A stretch of DNA of 64,000 nucleotides from Thermocrinis jamiesonii (lineage in GTDB: Bacteria; Aquificota; Aquificia; Aquificales; Aquificaceae). The stretch spans positions 62,001 through 126,000 of the forward strand of contig NZ_JNIE01000005.1 of the NCBI RefSeq assembly GCF_000702425.1. Direction: 5' to 3'. The notes under the pieces are model-generated. The model was not told where the DNA came from. It was given only the letters and a program-made list of their open reading frames with translations, and did no database searches. Below are positions 35,497 through 46,419 of the stretch, in pieces. The first letter of the stretch is position 1; the number at the start of each line of letters is the position of its first letter. A program made the position numbers and the translations under genes.

Positions 35497-36323
35497 TGGA
35501 GAGGCAGGCGCTTCCACTGAAGATATTAGAAGGTAAAGAAAGGTCTACGGGCTATATATCTGTGGCAAGTGGGAAAGGAGGTGTTGGAAAGACACTAATT
35601 ACCATAAACATGGGTAGGATAATGTATTCCAGAGGTAAGAGAGTGCTTCTTATAGATGGAGACCTTGGTCTGAGCAATATTCACCTAATGTTGGGAATAA
35701 CTCCACCCAAAAACTTATACCATTTTTTTTCTGGAGATGCTGCCATTGAGGATATAGTAGTACCAATAGAAGAAGGTTTTGACTTTATATCAAGTGGTAG
35801 TGGTATAAGGGAATTGGTAAGCATGCCCTTTAGCAAACTAAAGACACTTCTGTTAAGGCTTCAAGAATTTGCGGAAGGCAGATACGATTGGGTGATCTTT
35901 GATACCCCACCTGGTATCCATTCGGATACACTCGCCATAGTGTCTTCTTCCCAAATACCTATAGTTATAACAACACCAGAACCTACCGCTATAGCAGATG
36001 CTTATGGATTAGTTAAAGTTATGAACTCAGGCGAAGGTCTTAAGGAGTTCTTTCTTATAGTAAACAAAGTCTCAAACGAATACGAGGGGAAAAAGGTTTA
36101 CGAAAGTATAAGGGTTGTGTGTGAAAAATACACAACTGCGGAGCCTAAGTATGCAGGTAGTATAAGATATTACCCCAATTTGATAAAAAGAATAATCAAC
36201 CAAAATCCTTTTGATAACAACTTGATAAGAGAACTCAGCCAAATTTTAGGCAGATTGTCCTTAGTTCAGAACGTTTCTAAGGGAAGTTTTTGGGAGAGGC
36301 TTTTAGCAAAGTTAAGAAGGTGA
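35493..36323 (+). CDS. flhG: Flagellar number regulator FlhG (MinD-like ATPase)
   Basis: 276-aa ParA/MinD-family ATPase that limits flagellar number together with FlhF. The deviant Walker A SGKGGVGKT is at about 26-34; LLIDGDLGLSNIHLMLG and FDTPPGIHSDTL provide switch I and II. The short N-terminal Gln/Leu segment preceding it (ERQALPLKILEG) resembles the FlhF-activating stretch of FlhG. The 4-bp ATGA overlap couples it to flhF. A short basic C-terminal helix may bind membrane. Confidence 0.92.
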   Translation: MMERQALPLKILEGKERSTGYISVASGKGGVGKTLITINMGRIMYSRGKRVLLIDGDLGLSNIHLMLGITPPKNLYHFFSGDAAIEDIVVPIEEGFDFISSGSGIRELVSMPFSKLKTLLLRLQEFAEGRYDWVIFDTPPGIHSDTLAIVSSSQIPIVITTPEPTAIADAYGLVKVMNSGEGLKEFFLIVNKVSNEYEGKKVYESIRVVCEKYTTAEPKYAGSIRYYPNLIKRIINQNPFDNNLIRELSQILGRLSLVQNVSKGSFWERLLAKLRR

Positions 36324-36338
36324 TTAAAATAATCTAAG

Positions 36339-36911
36339 ATGCTGAACGATAATGTGTTTATTGCCTTACTGCACTTCCCGGCTATGGACAGAGATGGAAA
36401 AACCATAATAACCTCTTTTACTACCATGGATCTACACGATATAGCCAGACCTGCCAGAGCTTATGAGATAAATACCTACTACATAGTCCAGCCTGTGGAT
36501 GCCCAAAGGGCGGTGATAAAAAAACAGATAGAATACTGGTCTTCGGAAGAAGGTTTAAAGACAAATCCCACAAGAGCAGAAACGGTAAAATTGGTAAAAC
36601 TTGTTTATACCTTTGAGGAGGTTCTAGAAGACATTCAAAGTCTTCGTGGAAGAAAACCCATAGTAGTTGGCACAGACGCAAGAAACTATTCAAACACTGT
36701 GAGCTATGATTTTTTGAGAAAGGAAATAGAAAAGAGGGAAAGGGATTTTCTTATAGTCTTTGGGACAGGTTATGGCATACCGCCAGACCTTATGCGAACC
36801 TTTGACTACATTCTTGAGCCTGTATATGGTGCGGGGGACTGGAACCATCTGTCTGTAAGAAACGCTTGCGCCATTATATTAGACAGACTTTTAAGCAGAA
36901 ACAGGTGCTGA
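36339..36911 (+). CDS. SPOUT-like RNA methyltransferase (COG4752/TM1570 type)
   Basis: 190-aa protein resembling the TrmD C-terminal-like SPOUT family of unknown RNA substrate. Visible pieces are the N-terminal [34 protein letters not shown], which I associate with COG4752, and the knot region [28 protein letters not shown]...[18 protein letters not shown] near the C-terminus, where the SAM site of SPOUT enzymes lies. It sits between flhG and mraY with 1 bp to mraY. The target base is not predictable. Confidence 0.72.
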   Translation: MLNDNVFIALLHFPAMDRDGKTIITSFTTMDLHDIARPARAYEINTYYIVQPVDAQRAVIKKQIEYWSSEEGLKTNPTRAETVKLVKLVYTFEEVLEDIQSLRGRKPIVVGTDARNYSNTVSYDFLRKEIEKRERDFLIVFGTGYGIPPDLMRTFDYILEPVYGAGDWNHLSVRNACAIILDRLLSRNRC

Positions 36912-36912
36912 A

Positions 36913-37992
36913 ATGCTCTATCATCTGTCTTTTTACCTCAAAGATCTTTTCTTTGGCTTTAATGTATTCAAATACATAACCTTCAGATCCTTCCTTGCTG
37001 TTATGCTTGCCTTCTTTATAACACTACTTTTATCTCCTGTTTTTTTAAAGAAGATGAGAGCAATTCAAAGGCTGTTTAAGGGCTACATCAGAGAATATAC
37101 GCCAAAGGGACACGTAACAAAAAGGTTAGTTCCCACAATGGGAGGGTTGGTGATTATTCTTTCTGTTCTACTTTCTTCTTTTTTGCTTATGAGGTGGGAC
37201 TTAAACTATTTTTGGATCATTTCTTTCTGCATCGTCGGATTTGGTCTTATAGGACTGTGGGATGATTACACAAAGCTAAGGAACAAAAAGGGCATATCTG
37301 CAAAAGCCAAGTTTTTAGCTCAGTTTTTTTTCGCAACAATCACCGCATTAGCCATATATTACTTTACAGATGTAGGCACAAAGATATATTTTCCCCTTTT
37401 TAAGAACCTTCAGATAGACCTTGGCCTTTTCTACATACCTTTTGCGGTATTGGTGATAGTAGCAACATCTAATGCGGTGAATCTAACGGATGGTTTGGAT
37501 GGTTTGGCAGTAGGTCCAGTGATGACAACCGCTGCATCTCTTGGCATAATAGCTTACGCAGTTGGACATTTGAGTATAGCCAAGTATCTGAACATACCCT
37601 ATGTGCCCTATGCTGGAGACTTGACTGTTCTGTGCTTTGCTATAATCGGGGCCTGTCTTGGTTTTCTTTGGTTTAATGCCTATCCAGCTCAGATGTTTAT
37701 GGGAGACGTAGGTTCCTTGTCCCTTGGTGCTGCATTGGCTGTAATTGCGCTGATAGCAAAGGCTGAACTTGTGCTTCCTATAGCGGGGGGTGTGTTTGTC
37801 TTTGAAACTTTGAGCGTTATACTTCAGGTTGCTTACTTCAAACTTACAAAAGGAAAGAGGCTTTTTAAGATGGCTCCCTTCCATCATCATATGGAACTAT
37901 CTGGCATTCCAGAACCTAAGATAGTGGTTAGAATGTGGATAGTGTCTATCCTTTTGGCGGTTTTGGCGGTTGCTACGCTAAAGCTTAGATAA
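36913..37992 (+). CDS. mraY: Phospho-N-acetylmuramoyl-pentapeptide transferase
   Basis: 359-aa membrane enzyme linking UDP-MurNAc-pentapeptide to undecaprenyl phosphate (lipid I formation). Ten hydrophobic segments; catalytic motifs [13 protein letters not shown] (about 116-128), [13 protein letters not shown] (about 191-203) and the histidine motif [10 protein letters not shown] (about 316-325) are all present. Isolated from other mur genes, unlike most bacteria. Its end overlaps aroK convergently by 8 bp. Confidence 0.95.
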   Translation: MLYHLSFYLKDLFFGFNVFKYITFRSFLAVMLAFFITLLLSPVFLKKMRAIQRLFKGYIREYTPKGHVTKRLVPTMGGLVIILSVLLSSFLLMRWDLNYFWIISFCIVGFGLIGLWDDYTKLRNKKGISAKAKFLAQFFFATITALAIYYFTDVGTKIYFPLFKNLQIDLGLFYIPFAVLVIVATSNAVNLTDGLDGLAVGPVMTTAASLGIIAYAVGHLSIAKYLNIPYVPYAGDLTVLCFAIIGACLGFLWFNAYPAQMFMGDVGSLSLGAALAVIALIAKAELVLPIAGGVFVFETLSVILQVAYFKLTKGKRLFKMAPFHHHMELSGIPEPKIVVRMWIVSILLAVLAVATLKLR

Positions 37993-38482
37993 GCTTCTGC
38001 AATATTTGGTCTATCAAGTCTTTACAACTTTTTCTGCCGTCCAATCTCAAGTCTGCCAAACTGTAAATCTCCTTTCTTCTTTCCATAAGTTCTTTGACGT
38101 AATCCAAGCCCTTCTTTAACAGAGGCCTTCCTTCTGAGTTTGAGCACCTTTTTAAAAAGGTTTCAAAGTCTATGTCTAACCACACAACAAAGCCTGCGGA
38201 CTTCATCTTAAGCAATGCGTCTTTGTTTGCTCCAAGCCCTCCTCCAGTGCTTATCACCACCTTTTCTTTGTTTAGAAACACCTCCAAGGCATTCATTTCA
38301 GCCTTTCTGAAATACTCTTCGCCGTAGTTTGAAAATATTTCTTCTATACTCTTTTTTTCTTTGGTTTCTATATACTCGTCTAAATCTACAAAAGAATAAG
38401 AAAGCTTTTGTGCCAAAAGCTTTCCCACCGTGCTTTTACCACTGCACATAAAACCTATAAGAAATATCCTGCTTGGTATCAT
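37985..38482 (-). CDS. aroK: Shikimate kinase
   Basis: About 165-aa kinase phosphorylating shikimate on the chorismate pathway. Walker [12 protein letters not shown] is at about 9-19, the shikimate-binding FVDLDEYIE follows, then [14 protein letters not shown] and the lid NSEGRPLL. I use the ATG at 38482, which overlaps the stop of the upstream prenyl synthase gene (ATGA), instead of the longer frame that starts 13 codons earlier. Feeds PabB in this window. Confidence 0.9.
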   Translation of the reverse strand: MIPSRIFLIGFMCSGKSTVGKLLAQKLSYSFVDLDEYIETKEKKSIEEIFSNYGEEYFRKAEMNALEVFLNKEKVVISTGGGLGANKDALLKMKSAGFVVWLDIDFETFLKRCSNSEGRPLLKKGLDYVKELMERRKEIYSLADLRLDGRKSCKDLIDQILQKLI

Positions 38483-39270
38483 AGAAAGGACCTTAGGATA
38501 TACTCCATCTCTTCTGTCCACAGGTTTAGGGACTTGAGCTTTGATATAACTTCTTCTTTCTTTACGTTTATCTCATCCTTTAGTTTTTCTCCGAGCAAAG
38601 AGTAAAAGCCGTCTTTGTCTTTGTAGTCGTCGCACATCTGAAAAAGCATTCCAAAGGACAGTCCTACATCCTCAAGCTCTGAAAGCATGTCTTCTTTTTT
38701 CGCTATAACACCGCCCGCTAAAAAGCAAGCTGAAAACAATTGGGCTGTTTTTTTGAGACTTATCTCTTTTAGATCTCCCAATCTCCTTATGTCCATCACC
38801 TGCCCACCCACCATTCCCTTTGCACCTGCCTTTTTACTTATGATGTTTATGATCAACAGCAATCTTTCCGAATCTAAGGTTTGGAAGTTTTTTACGTCTG
38901 AAAGTATTTCAAAGGCTAAGGTCAAAAGGGCATCTCCAGCCAAAAGGGCAACATCCTCTCCATACACTACATGACACGTAGGTTTTCCTCTTCTGTAGTA
39001 GTCGTTGTCCATAGAAGGAAGATCGTCATGAACCAAGGAGTAGTTGTGAATGAGCTCAATGGCACATCCAACCACGATCGCATCTTGAACGTCCCCACCG
39101 TAGGCTGAAGAGACCGCACACACCAGCAAGGGTCTAATTCTTTTTCCTTCTTGCAGTGGATAGTAAGATATAGCTTCCTGAAGTATTTTAGGCTCAAAGG
39201 AATTTAGAAAAGTTACAAGCCTTTTTTCTAATTCCTTCTTCCACTGAAATATCTTTTTTTCTTCCACCAA
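38479..39270 (-). CDS. ispA: Polyprenyl synthetase (farnesyl/geranylgeranyl diphosphate synthase type)
   Basis: 263-aa trans-prenyltransferase condensing isopentenyl diphosphate onto an allylic primer. First Asp-rich motif VHDDLPSMDNDYYRRGKPT and second motif FQMCDDYKD are intact; GEDVALLAGDALLTLAFEIL lies between. Size and the amino acids before the first motif fit a short-chain (C15/C20) synthase, but product length cannot be fixed by eye. The start is TTG at 39270 or GTG at 39267, without Shine-Dalgarno, 17 bp from the divergent smc. Confidence 0.87.
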   Translation of the reverse strand: MVEEKKIFQWKKELEKRLVTFLNSFEPKILQEAISYYPLQEGKRIRPLLVCAVSSAYGGDVQDAIVVGCAIELIHNYSLVHDDLPSMDNDYYRRGKPTCHVVYGEDVALLAGDALLTLAFEILSDVKNFQTLDSERLLLIINIISKKAGAKGMVGGQVMDIRRLGDLKEISLKKTAQLFSACFLAGGVIAKKEDMLSELEDVGLSFGMLFQMCDDYKDKDGFYSLLGEKLKDEINVKKEEVISKLKSLNLWTEEMEYILRSFL

Positions 39271-39287
39271 GTCTATAATTATAATTC
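39271..39287. promoter_or_regulatory. Shared 17-bp divergent promoter, ispA / smc
   Basis: The 17 bp between the TTG start of the prenyl synthase and the GTG start of smc are almost entirely two overlapping -10 boxes: TATAAT at 39274-39279 and 39280-39285, with ATTATA giving a -10 in the other direction too. Starts lie within a few bases of the expected transcription start on both sides, so both messages should be leaderless. Confidence 0.45.
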
Positions 39288-42200
39288 GTGAAAGGATACA
39301 TAGAAAAAATAGTCATAGAAGGGTTTAAATCTTACGGAAAAGAAAGGGTGGAGATTCCTTTTGGAGAGGGGTTTATTGCAATAGTTGGTCCCAACGGCTC
39401 AGGGAAATCAAACATAGGAGACGCCATATCCTTTGCTTTGGGTATAGCAACTTCAAAGGCTTTAAGGGCTAAAAACCTGTCCTATTTGATATTCAGCAAA
39501 GACGGAGATAAAGCGGATTATGCCTATGTGGAAATACACTTTAAAAACCTCGGAGCCTTTCCTGTCCCAGAAGAGAACATAATCATATCAAGGAAAGTTT
39601 ATCAGGATGGAAGGAGTGTTTTTAGATTAAACGGTCAGGTCGTGAGAGAAAGGGAGCTGAATGATTTTCTTTCTAAGGCTGGTATATACGAAAATGGTTA
39701 CAACGTGGTCCTTCAGGGAGATATAGTTAGGTTTCTTAAGATGACGCCTGTTGAGAGGAGAAAGCTTATTGAAGAAATAGCCGGGATAGGAGAGTATGAA
39801 GAAAAGAAGCAAAAGGCTCTTGCTCAGTTGGGAGAGGTGGAGCTAAAGCACAGGGAACTAAGGCTGTTAATAGACGAAATGGAAGTTCAGATGGAAAGGT
39901 TAAAGGCAGAAGTTGAAAAGATAAAACTCCACAGGGAACTCTCCGAAAGGAAAAGGGTTTTGGAGCTAAAGCTTTATTCTAAGGATCTTTTAAAGACCAT
40001 TGATGAGAAGAACAGACTACAGCAAAGCTTACTTTTACTTGAAGAAGAGTTAAAGGGCTTAAAAGAATCTAAAGAAGAACTAGAAAATCAGGCACAGTCT
40101 TTGGAAAGAGAGCTTTCTCAGTTGAAGGAGACCCTTTTGCCTTTCAGAGAGAAGACAGGAAGGCTGAGTGAAAGGTTAGAGTTGATAGAAAAGGAAACAA
40201 AAAATCGGTATAAGGATCTTGACAGACTTTACAATGAAAAGCAGAACTTAGAAAAAAGGATTATACACTTGGAGAGGGATGTGGAAAGTTTGATTGTAGA
40301 AGAAAGGCAGTTGGAGGATTTGCTTAAAGAAAAGGAAGAGGAAGTTAAGAAACTACAGGTGGAGTTTGAACAGGTAAGTGAAAGGTTGAAGGAAAAGGAA
40401 AGGGAGATGAAGGCATCCTTTGAAGAAATCCAACAAACTGAGGAAAAGCTCAATGTCCTTTTGAAGTCCATTCAAGAAAGGAAAAGCCAAATATCAAGCT
40501 TAGAGCTAAAACTGAAAGAATTGGAGCTAAAGGAAGAAAGGGTAAGAGAAGAGGTAAAGAACTTGGAAAGTGAGCTAAGCAGTCTAAGAAGTGCTTTGGG
40601 GGAAGAAGCTCTGAAAAAAGAAAATTATCAGAAAATGTTAAAGGAAGAAGAGATAGCCCAAAGAAGGCTTAGGGCAAAGATGCTGGAATTGGAAGAAAGG
40701 CTTAAAAAGATAAGGATGGAGAGGGAGGAGATCCTTCAGGAGTTGGCGGTTCTTAGGTCAAAGCTCAGAGAAGCGGATAGCTCCCTTCTTCCCTTTGAAG
40801 GTATAGAAGGGGTCTACGGTAGAGTGGCAGACCTTATAAAGGTAAAAGATTATGAGTATTTAAAGGCGGTGGAAGTGGCGGGAGGCCAAAGACTTTCTTA
40901 TGTTGTGGTAGAAAACGATGAGGTTGCAAAAAGGTGCGTTCAAAGGCTCAAGGAAATAAAGGGTGGTAGGATGAGTTTTATACCACTTAGCCATGTGAGA
41001 GATATTCCTCTTCCATCCTATCCACGGGTAAAGGGATACATCGATTTTGTAGTTAATCTTGTTGAGTATGATAGGAAGTTTGAAAAGGTTGTTCGTTTTG
41101 TTTTTGGAGATACACTGGTTGTAGAAGACTTTGAAAAGGCAAGGATTTTAGGCATAGGCAATTATAGGATGGTGAGCTTGGATGGTGAGCTTTTTGAAAA
41201 AAGTGGGGTTATAAGCGGGGGATACTGGGAATCAAAAGGGGCACTCAGCAAAAGTTTTTACGAGGAAAAAATAGCTGAGTTAGAGGGTATTTTGGATAGA
41301 CTGAAGCAAGAAGAAAGCGAAAAGGAAAGAGAATACAAATCTTTCAGAGATGAACTAATGGAAAAGGAAGGGATAATAAAAATCTTAGAAAGAAGGATAA
41401 AGGAGGTAGAACAAAAGGATAGGGAAAGCTTTGAAAGGATAAAAAAATTAGAAGAACGAATAAGAAATGGGGAGGGGTATCTAAGGGTTTTAGCTCAGCA
41501 AAGGGAAGAAATCTTGGTGGAGAAAGAAAAGTTAGAGGAGGAACTCTCTTATCAAGAGGAAAAGCTTGAGAATTTGAGGTTTAGATACTCATACCTTCTG
41601 GGGATAGCTAAGGAGTCTGGTTTGGAAGAACTAAGAGAAAAAGCTGAGAAATATAGAAAATTTTTAGATAGGAAAAAGGAAGAAGTCTTTAACCTTAGGC
41701 TAAAGCTTCAGGAAACCCAGCAAAACAAGCAAAAGGTTCTTCAGGAGATAAAGCAAAAAAGGGCACAGGTAGAGGACATTCAACAGACTATAGAGGAGAT
41801 TAACCAAAAGATCGAGCAGCTAAATCGGGAAAAAGGAAGAGTAGAAGAAGAGTTAAAGAGTATAAACCTTCAGGCTTATGAACTTTACAGAAAAGTAGAT
41901 TCTTTAGATGAGGAGCTCAGAAATATTACCGCTTTGTTGGGACAAAAAAGATTGCTTATTGAAGTTAAGATGGAGGAGAGGATAGAGATAGAAAAAGAGT
42001 TGGCAAAGCTAAGGGATAAAGAGGAGTTTCTATTGGGAAAAATCAGAGAATTGGGGGAAGAAAAACCTATGGCGGAGGTGCAGGAAAGTTATGCACGCTT
42101 GAAGGATGAGCTTTCAAAAGTTGAGAAGGAGATAAGCATGCTTGGAAACATTAACTTTAAAGCTATGGAAGACTACGAAGAATTTAGCCAAAGACACAGG

Positions 42201-42746
42201 GATTATGTAGAAAGGGACAAAAAGCTTTTGGAAGAAAGAAAAGCAATAAAAGAAATGATAGAAGAAATAGAAGCAAAAAAGTTGAACGCATTTATCAAGG
42301 CATACGAGCAGATAAACGCAAGTTTTAGAAAGATCTTTGCAAGACTTTCTCCCGGGGGTAAGGCTCGGATGGAGCTTGAAAAGCCAGAAAATCCTTTTGA
42401 AGGCGGTATAAATTTGGTGGTAAAACCAAGGGGAAAGGAAGTGCAGTATTTGGAAGCCATCTCCGGTGGAGAAAAGACCCTGGCGGCGCTCTCTTTAATA
42501 TTTGCTTTGCAGGAATACAAACCATCAATTTTTTATTACTTTGACGAAGTGGATGCCCACCTTGATGAGACAAATGCTAAGATCGTGGGGGAACTAATAA
42601 AAGAAAAATCAAAAACCGCTCAGTTCATAGTGGTAACGCTTAGGGAAGTTTTAGCATCCTATGCGGAGAAACTCATAGGTGTTAGTAGCAGGGGGGGAAT
42701 ATCAAAGGTATTCCCCCTGAGGAATCTTACTCACTCCCTTGACTAA
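39288..42746 (+). CDS. smc: Chromosome segregation protein SMC
   Basis: 1152-aa condensin ATPase. Walker [19 protein letters not shown] at about 33-50, coiled-coil arms at about 170-500 and 660-1000, hinge (about 505-645, [16 protein letters not shown] to [11 protein letters not shown]), C-terminal signature [18 protein letters not shown] and Walker [18 protein letters not shown] start with no Shine-Dalgarno, directly after a double TATAAT. The last 20 bp overlap clpC convergently, and a strong hairpin lies inside the end of the gene. Confidence 0.95.
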   Translation: MKGYIEKIVIEGFKSYGKERVEIPFGEGFIAIVGPNGSGKSNIGDAISFALGIATSKALRAKNLSYLIFSKDGDKADYAYVEIHFKNLGAFPVPEENIIISRKVYQDGRSVFRLNGQVVRERELNDFLSKAGIYENGYNVVLQGDIVRFLKMTPVERRKLIEEIAGIGEYEEKKQKALAQLGEVELKHRELRLLIDEMEVQMERLKAEVEKIKLHRELSERKRVLELKLYSKDLLKTIDEKNRLQQSLLLLEEELKGLKESKEELENQAQSLERELSQLKETLLPFREKTGRLSERLELIEKETKNRYKDLDRLYNEKQNLEKRIIHLERDVESLIVEERQLEDLLKEKEEEVKKLQVEFEQVSERLKEKEREMKASFEEIQQTEEKLNVLLKSIQERKSQISSLELKLKELELKEERVREEVKNLESELSSLRSALGEEALKKENYQKMLKEEEIAQRRLRAKMLELEERLKKIRMEREEILQELAVLRSKLREADSSLLPFEGIEGVYGRVADLIKVKDYEYLKAVEVAGGQRLSYVVVENDEVAKRCVQRLKEIKGGRMSFIPLSHVRDIPLPSYPRVKGYIDFVVNLVEYDRKFEKVVRFVFGDTLVVEDFEKARILGIGNYRMVSLDGELFEKSGVISGGYWESKGALSKSFYEEKIAELEGILDRLKQEESEKEREYKSFRDELMEKEGIIKILERRIKEVEQKDRESFERIKKLEERIRNGEGYLRVLAQQREEILVEKEKLEEELSYQEEKLENLRFRYSYLLGIAKESGLEELREKAEKYRKFLDRKKEEVFNLRLKLQETQQNKQKVLQEIKQKRAQVEDIQQTIEEINQKIEQLNREKGRVEEELKSINLQAYELYRKVDSLDEELRNITALLGQKRLLIEVKMEERIEIEKELAKLRDKEEFLLGKIRELGEEKPMAEVQESYARLKDELSKVEKEISMLGNINFKAMEDYEEFSQRHRDYVERDKKLLEERKAIKEMIEEIEAKKLNAFIKAYEQINASFRKIFARLSPGGKARMELEKPENPFEGGINLVVKPRGKEVQYLEAISGGEKTLAALSLIFALQEYKPSIFYYFDEVDAHLDETNAKIVGELIKEKSKTAQFIVVTLREVLASYAEKLIGVSSRGGISKVFPLRNLTHSLD
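42693..42717. terminator. Strong hairpin inside the smc 3' end, downstream of clpC
   Basis: GGGGGAATA (42693-42701), loop TCAAAGG, TATTCCCCC (42709-42717): a perfect 9-bp stem, coding for part of [11 protein letters not shown] of SMC. It lies 10 bp beyond the clpC stop on the minus strand and 30 bp before the smc stop on the plus strand. There is no T run on either side, so it may be a folding 3' end or roadblock rather than a classical terminator. Confidence 0.35.
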
Positions 42747-45171
42747 AAACAGCTTCCAGCTTTTCCTTCTTCTTGATGGGTTTTATATATGGTTTGTCGT
42801 CTTTCACTTTTATTTCTACCGTATCCACGTCTCGGAAGGTGCCCTTTAAAAGCTCTTCTGCCAGTAAGTCCTCCACGTGCTTTTGAAGAGCTCTCTTTAT
42901 GCTCCTTGCTCCGTATTCAGGCTTGTATTCCTTTTCTACCAGCCATTCAGCGAAGCTTCTGTGTAGCTTTACCTTAATATTCCAATCCGCAAGATTCTTG
43001 TTTATTTCTTCAATCTGCAGGTTGATTATCTTAATTACATCTTCCTTTTCTAGTGCTCTGTAGACTATTATCTCATCCAAGCGATTCAGAAACTCTGGAC
43101 TAAAGGATTTTTTAACTTGCTCCATTACGTTCTTCTTCATTTGCTCAAAGTCTATCATACCAAATTTCTGTTCAAAGCCCATCTTTCCACCGTGAACTAT
43201 AAGCCTTGCTCCAAGGTTGGAGGTCATGATTATGATGGTGTTGGAAAAATCTACTGTCCTACCCATGGCATCCGTTAGCCTTCCATCGTCAAATATCTGA
43301 AGGAATATGTTGAACACATCCGGATGGGCTTTTTCTATTTCATCAAAGAGTAAAACGCAATATGGCCTTCTTCTTACCTTTTCTGTAAGCTGTCCGCCCT
43401 CTTCGTATCCTACGTATCCTGGTGGTGCTCCCACAAGTCTAGAGACGGTGTGCTTTTCCATATACTCGGACATATCAAACCTGATGAGTGCCTCTTCTGT
43501 GCCAAAAAGGTATTCAGCCAAAGCCTTTGCAGTTTCCGTTTTACCTACGCCAGTTGGTCCCAAGAAGAGGAAAACGCCTATGGGTCTGTGCCTGCCCTTT
43601 AGTCCAACCCTTGACCTTCTTATGGCTCTTGCAATAGCCTTTATGGCTTCGTCTTGCCCTATTACCCTTTTCTTTAGCTCATCCTCTATATGCAAAAGCT
43701 TTTGGGTGTCGCTTTCTTGCACTCTTTTAACTGGAATGCCTGTCCATCTTGCAACCACTTCAGCGACATCCTCTTCTGTAACTTTTGGTCTATTCTTCAT
43801 GATTTCTTGCTTCCACTTCATCTTCATGTTCTCAAACTTTGCCCTTAGCCTTAGTTCTTCGTCTCTGAGCTTTGCAGCTTTTTCGTAATCCTGTTCGGCT
43901 ACTGCGGAATCTTTCATAGCCTCTATTTCCTTTATTTTTTCTTCCAGTTCCTTTAGTTCTGGAGATAACTGATACACCCTCAACTTTACCAAAGCTCCAG
44001 CTTCATCCAAAACGTCTATAGCTTTATCTGGTAGATGTCTGTCTGTTATGTATCTTTCGGACAACTGCACAGCCTTTTCTATAGCTTCTGGTGTATATTC
44101 CACGTTGTGGAATTCCTCAAACTTGCTCTTAATACCGTATAGTATCCTTATGGTATCTTCTTGGGTAGGTTCTTCTACTAAAACTGGTTGGAATCTTCTT
44201 TCCAAAGCTCCGTCTTTTTCTATGTATTTTCTGTACTCGTCTAAGGTTGTGGCACCTATAACCTGTATTTCACCTCTTGCCAACGCAGGCTTTAGCATGT
44301 TGGATGCGTCTATGGAACCTTCGGCAGAACCGGCACCAACTATGGTGTGGATTTCGTCTATGAAGAGTATTACGTTTGGTGCCTTTTCAAGCTCTTTGAG
44401 AATATTTTTTAAGCGCTCTTCAAACTGTCCTCTGTATTTTGTGCCTGCGACAAGCGCTGCCAAATCTAAAGCGACAACTCTCTTATTGAGCAGAGGTTCT
44501 GGTACCTCTTTGTTTGCTATCCTCTGAGCCAAACCTTCCACTATAGCGGTTTTTCCAACTCCAGGGTCTCCAAGGAGAACTGGATTGTTTTTGCGCCTTC
44601 TGACAAGTATTTGAATTACCCTTTCTATCTCCCTTTCCCTTCCTATCACTGGATCCAGCTTACCTTCCCTTGCCATTTGGGTTAGGTCCCTTGAAAACCT
44701 ATCCAAGTTTGGAGTAGGTGCATACTTTGTGGTTTCCTGAGGTGGTAGCTCTCCTAAAAACTGAAGCACCTCCCTTCTTACAGAATATTCGTCCAACCCA
44801 AAGCCCCTCAAAATCCTTCCACCAAGACCTGTCTTTTCCCTAACAACCCCTATAAGTAAATGCTCAGGACCCACAAACTGGTGGTGGAGTATGCGCGCTT
44901 CTTCTACCGCAAACTCCAAAACCCTTTTTGCATCTGGGGCAAAAAGGATCTCCCCTGAATGGCTACCCTTTGTTATTTGACCAAGCAAGGCACGGCGTAC
45001 CTTTTCAGCAGTCAGACCAAACTTAGCAAGTATTAGAGTTGGCAGATCTTCCTCCTTTATAAGAGCTAAAAGTATGTGCTCGCTACCTAAGTATGTATGA
45101 CCTAATTCTAATGCTTCTTCTCTTGCCTGAAGAATAACTTGCCTTGCCTTTTCCGTAAACTTTTCAAACAT
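42727..45171 (-). CDS. clpC: ATP-dependent Clp protease ATPase subunit ClpC
   Basis: 814-aa AAA+ unfoldase feeding ClpP. Two N-terminal Clp repeats (about 1-145), first AAA domain with [13 protein letters not shown], a UVR-like middle region ([19 protein letters not shown], near 425) that distinguishes ClpC from ClpA/ClpB, second AAA domain with [20 protein letters not shown], and a KMGFEQ loop in the position of the ClpP-docking tripeptide. No mcsA/mcsB/ctsR neighbours. A GAGGTG site precedes the ATG. clpP is not in the window. Confidence 0.93.
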   Translation of the reverse strand: MFEKFTEKARQVILQAREEALELGHTYLGSEHILLALIKEEDLPTLILAKFGLTAEKVRRALLGQITKGSHSGEILFAPDAKRVLEFAVEEARILHHQFVGPEHLLIGVVREKTGLGGRILRGFGLDEYSVRREVLQFLGELPPQETTKYAPTPNLDRFSRDLTQMAREGKLDPVIGREREIERVIQILVRRRKNNPVLLGDPGVGKTAIVEGLAQRIANKEVPEPLLNKRVVALDLAALVAGTKYRGQFEERLKNILKELEKAPNVILFIDEIHTIVGAGSAEGSIDASNMLKPALARGEIQVIGATTLDEYRKYIEKDGALERRFQPVLVEEPTQEDTIRILYGIKSKFEEFHNVEYTPEAIEKAVQLSERYITDRHLPDKAIDVLDEAGALVKLRVYQLSPELKELEEKIKEIEAMKDSAVAEQDYEKAAKLRDEELRLRAKFENMKMKWKQEIMKNRPKVTEEDVAEVVARWTGIPVKRVQESDTQKLLHIEDELKKRVIGQDEAIKAIARAIRRSRVGLKGRHRPIGVFLFLGPTGVGKTETAKALAEYLFGTEEALIRFDMSEYMEKHTVSRLVGAPPGYVGYEEGGQLTEKVRRRPYCVLLFDEIEKAHPDVFNIFLQIFDDGRLTDAMGRTVDFSNTIIIMTSNLGARLIVHGGKMGFEQKFGMIDFEQMKKNVMEQVKKSFSPEFLNRLDEIIVYRALEKEDVIKIINLQIEEINKNLADWNIKVKLHRSFAEWLVEKEYKPEYGARSIKRALQKHVEDLLAEELLKGTFRDVDTVEIKVKDDKPYIKPIKKKEKLEAVFSQGSE

Positions 45172-45201
45172 GGCTTACACCTCTTGAATATTAAAGATAA
45201 T

Positions 45202-45744
45202 TTAATGTTCTTCAAATTTCAATGTGTCTTTGTCATACAAGAAAAGCTTTTCAAATAGCCTATCAAATGTTCTTACTGCTTTATGTCTTTCCTTTGGCAC
45301 TTCCTCCAGCTCAACAAAGTATAGACAGTTGGTAACACATTTGGAAACGCAGGAAGGAAGAAGACCCTTATCTACCCTTTTGTAGCAGTAATCACACTTT
45401 TCAACTTTCATGGTGTTAGGATTAAAACTTATAGCTCCGTAAGGGCAGGCTATTATGCATGCCTTACAGCCTATGCATCTTAGCTCCTCAACATAGACTA
45501 TGCCATCCTGTCTTTTTCTCATAGCGGATGTAGGACAAGCAAATACGCAGGGAGCAGGCTCACAGTGAAAGCAGTTCATAGGTAAAAAGTAAGCTGAAGG
45601 TTCTTCGGCTACACCCTCTACTCTAAAGACCTTCATAGGTCTTATGTCAAAGGTTTCCAAACCTTTTTCCTGAACGCACGCCACTTCGCAAGAAAGACAT
45701 CCTATGCACCTATCCACGTCTATGAGCATAATCGGTCTTTTCAT
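45202..45744 (-). CDS. 4Fe-4S ferredoxin-type electron-transfer subunit (DmsB/HybA-like)
   Basis: About 180-aa protein with 16 Cys-type positions for four [4Fe-4S] clusters: CIGCLSCEVAC, CFHCEPAPCVFACP, CIGCKACIIACP and CDYC...CVSKCVTNC. This arrangement is that of the electron-transfer subunits of molybdopterin oxidoreductases and related enzymes. No catalytic or membrane-anchor subunit is beside it, so its partner is unknown. Start at ATG 45744 with AGAGG upstream; the longer frame begins with TTG. mobB elsewhere in the window shows a Mo-cofactor pathway exists. Confidence 0.85.
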   Translation of the reverse strand: MKRPIMLIDVDRCIGCLSCEVACVQEKGLETFDIRPMKVFRVEGVAEEPSAYFLPMNCFHCEPAPCVFACPTSAMRKRQDGIVYVEELRCIGCKACIIACPYGAISFNPNTMKVEKCDYCYKRVDKGLLPSCVSKCVTNCLYFVELEEVPKERHKAVRTFDRLFEKLFLYDKDTLKFEEH

Positions 45745-45874
45745 GGTAGCCTCTTCCAACTGTTATAATAACACAGAAAAACCGTATTAAAAAATTTCCA
45801 AAAAATTGATCGTTGTCGCTGACAGGCTTTTTAAGTCGCATAAGTTCCCCGTAAACCTAAAGGCAGAAAAAGAT

Positions 45875-46366
45875 TTAAACCTTCGATGCCCAACGAAAGA
45901 AGCTAATAGTCCTTGCACCTATAAGGGATACGATTCCCAAAGACCAAAAGAACACCTCCATTCCAGACAGTTTTCCCTCAAAGAGATGTAGCATAAATTC
46001 CCTTATAACAAATGCTACTAAGACTTCTAAGAGTATGTCCATTCTAATTCTTTCGTGCTCAAAAAATTCTATAAAAGCCCTTATAAGTTCAAGCACTATA
46101 ATCAAAGAAAGCACGTTGGTAACCAACTCTTTAAAACCTAACCTAACTGTAGCTTCAGTGACGGTAAGACCAAGTTCTGAAATGGTTCTGAATATTCCTA
46201 CAAAAAGGCCAATTATTAGAACTATTATGGTTACATTAAAAGCCAACCTAACGAACTGCTTGTATAGTTTGGACACAAACTCTTGAACCATCTTCAAGGG
46301 TTTATATTTTAATATCCTAAGTGGAGATGCAAAAAACCTTAGAGGTTGGCATATTTTTTTGAGCAA
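45875..46366 (-). CDS. PsiE-like integral membrane protein
   Basis: Up to 163 aa with four hydrophobic helices (about 43-63, 83-100, 110-128, 138-155) and the pattern LELIRAFIEFFEHERIRMDILLEVLVAFVIREFML typical of the PsiE (phosphate-starvation-inducible E) family, whose function is unknown. The TTG start at 46366 has AAAGGAGGAG about 13 bp upstream; Met26 (46291) is an alternative with no clear ribosome site. It lies downstream of glnA, after a hairpin. Confidence 0.7.
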   Translation of the reverse strand: MLKKICQPLRFFASPLRILKYKPLKMVQEFVSKLYKQFVRLAFNVTIIVLIIGLFVGIFRTISELGLTVTEATVRLGFKELVTNVLSLIIVLELIRAFIEFFEHERIRMDILLEVLVAFVIREFMLHLFEGKLSGMEVFFWSLGIVSLIGARTISFFRWASKV

Positions 46367-46389
46367 AGGCTAGTTTTTGCTCCTCCTTT

Positions 46390-46417
46390 GCCCAGCCAAA
46401 AGGCTGGGCGGTTTTTT
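46390..46417 (+). terminator. GC-rich hairpin with T run between glnA and the PsiE-like gene
   Basis: GCCCAGCC, loop AAAA, GGCTGGGC, then GGTTTTTT: an 8-bp stem with a T tract on the plus strand. It lies 10 bp past the glnA stop, but the T run is on the plus strand, pointing the wrong way for glnA; read on the minus strand the hairpin is followed by AAAGGAGG. No plus-strand gene is known to end here. Confidence 0.6.
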
Positions 46418-46419
46418 AG

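Noticed and set aside
45780-45870. CRISPR-like repeat near 45845 (gttcccc...gatttaaac)
   Set aside because: Occurs once only, with no second copy nearby.
46035-46286. Plus-strand frame antisense to the PsiE-like gene, as source of the plus-strand terminator at 46390
   Set aside because: Low-complexity Thr/Ser/Asn-rich translation, no ribosome site, and the minus frame has clear membrane helices.
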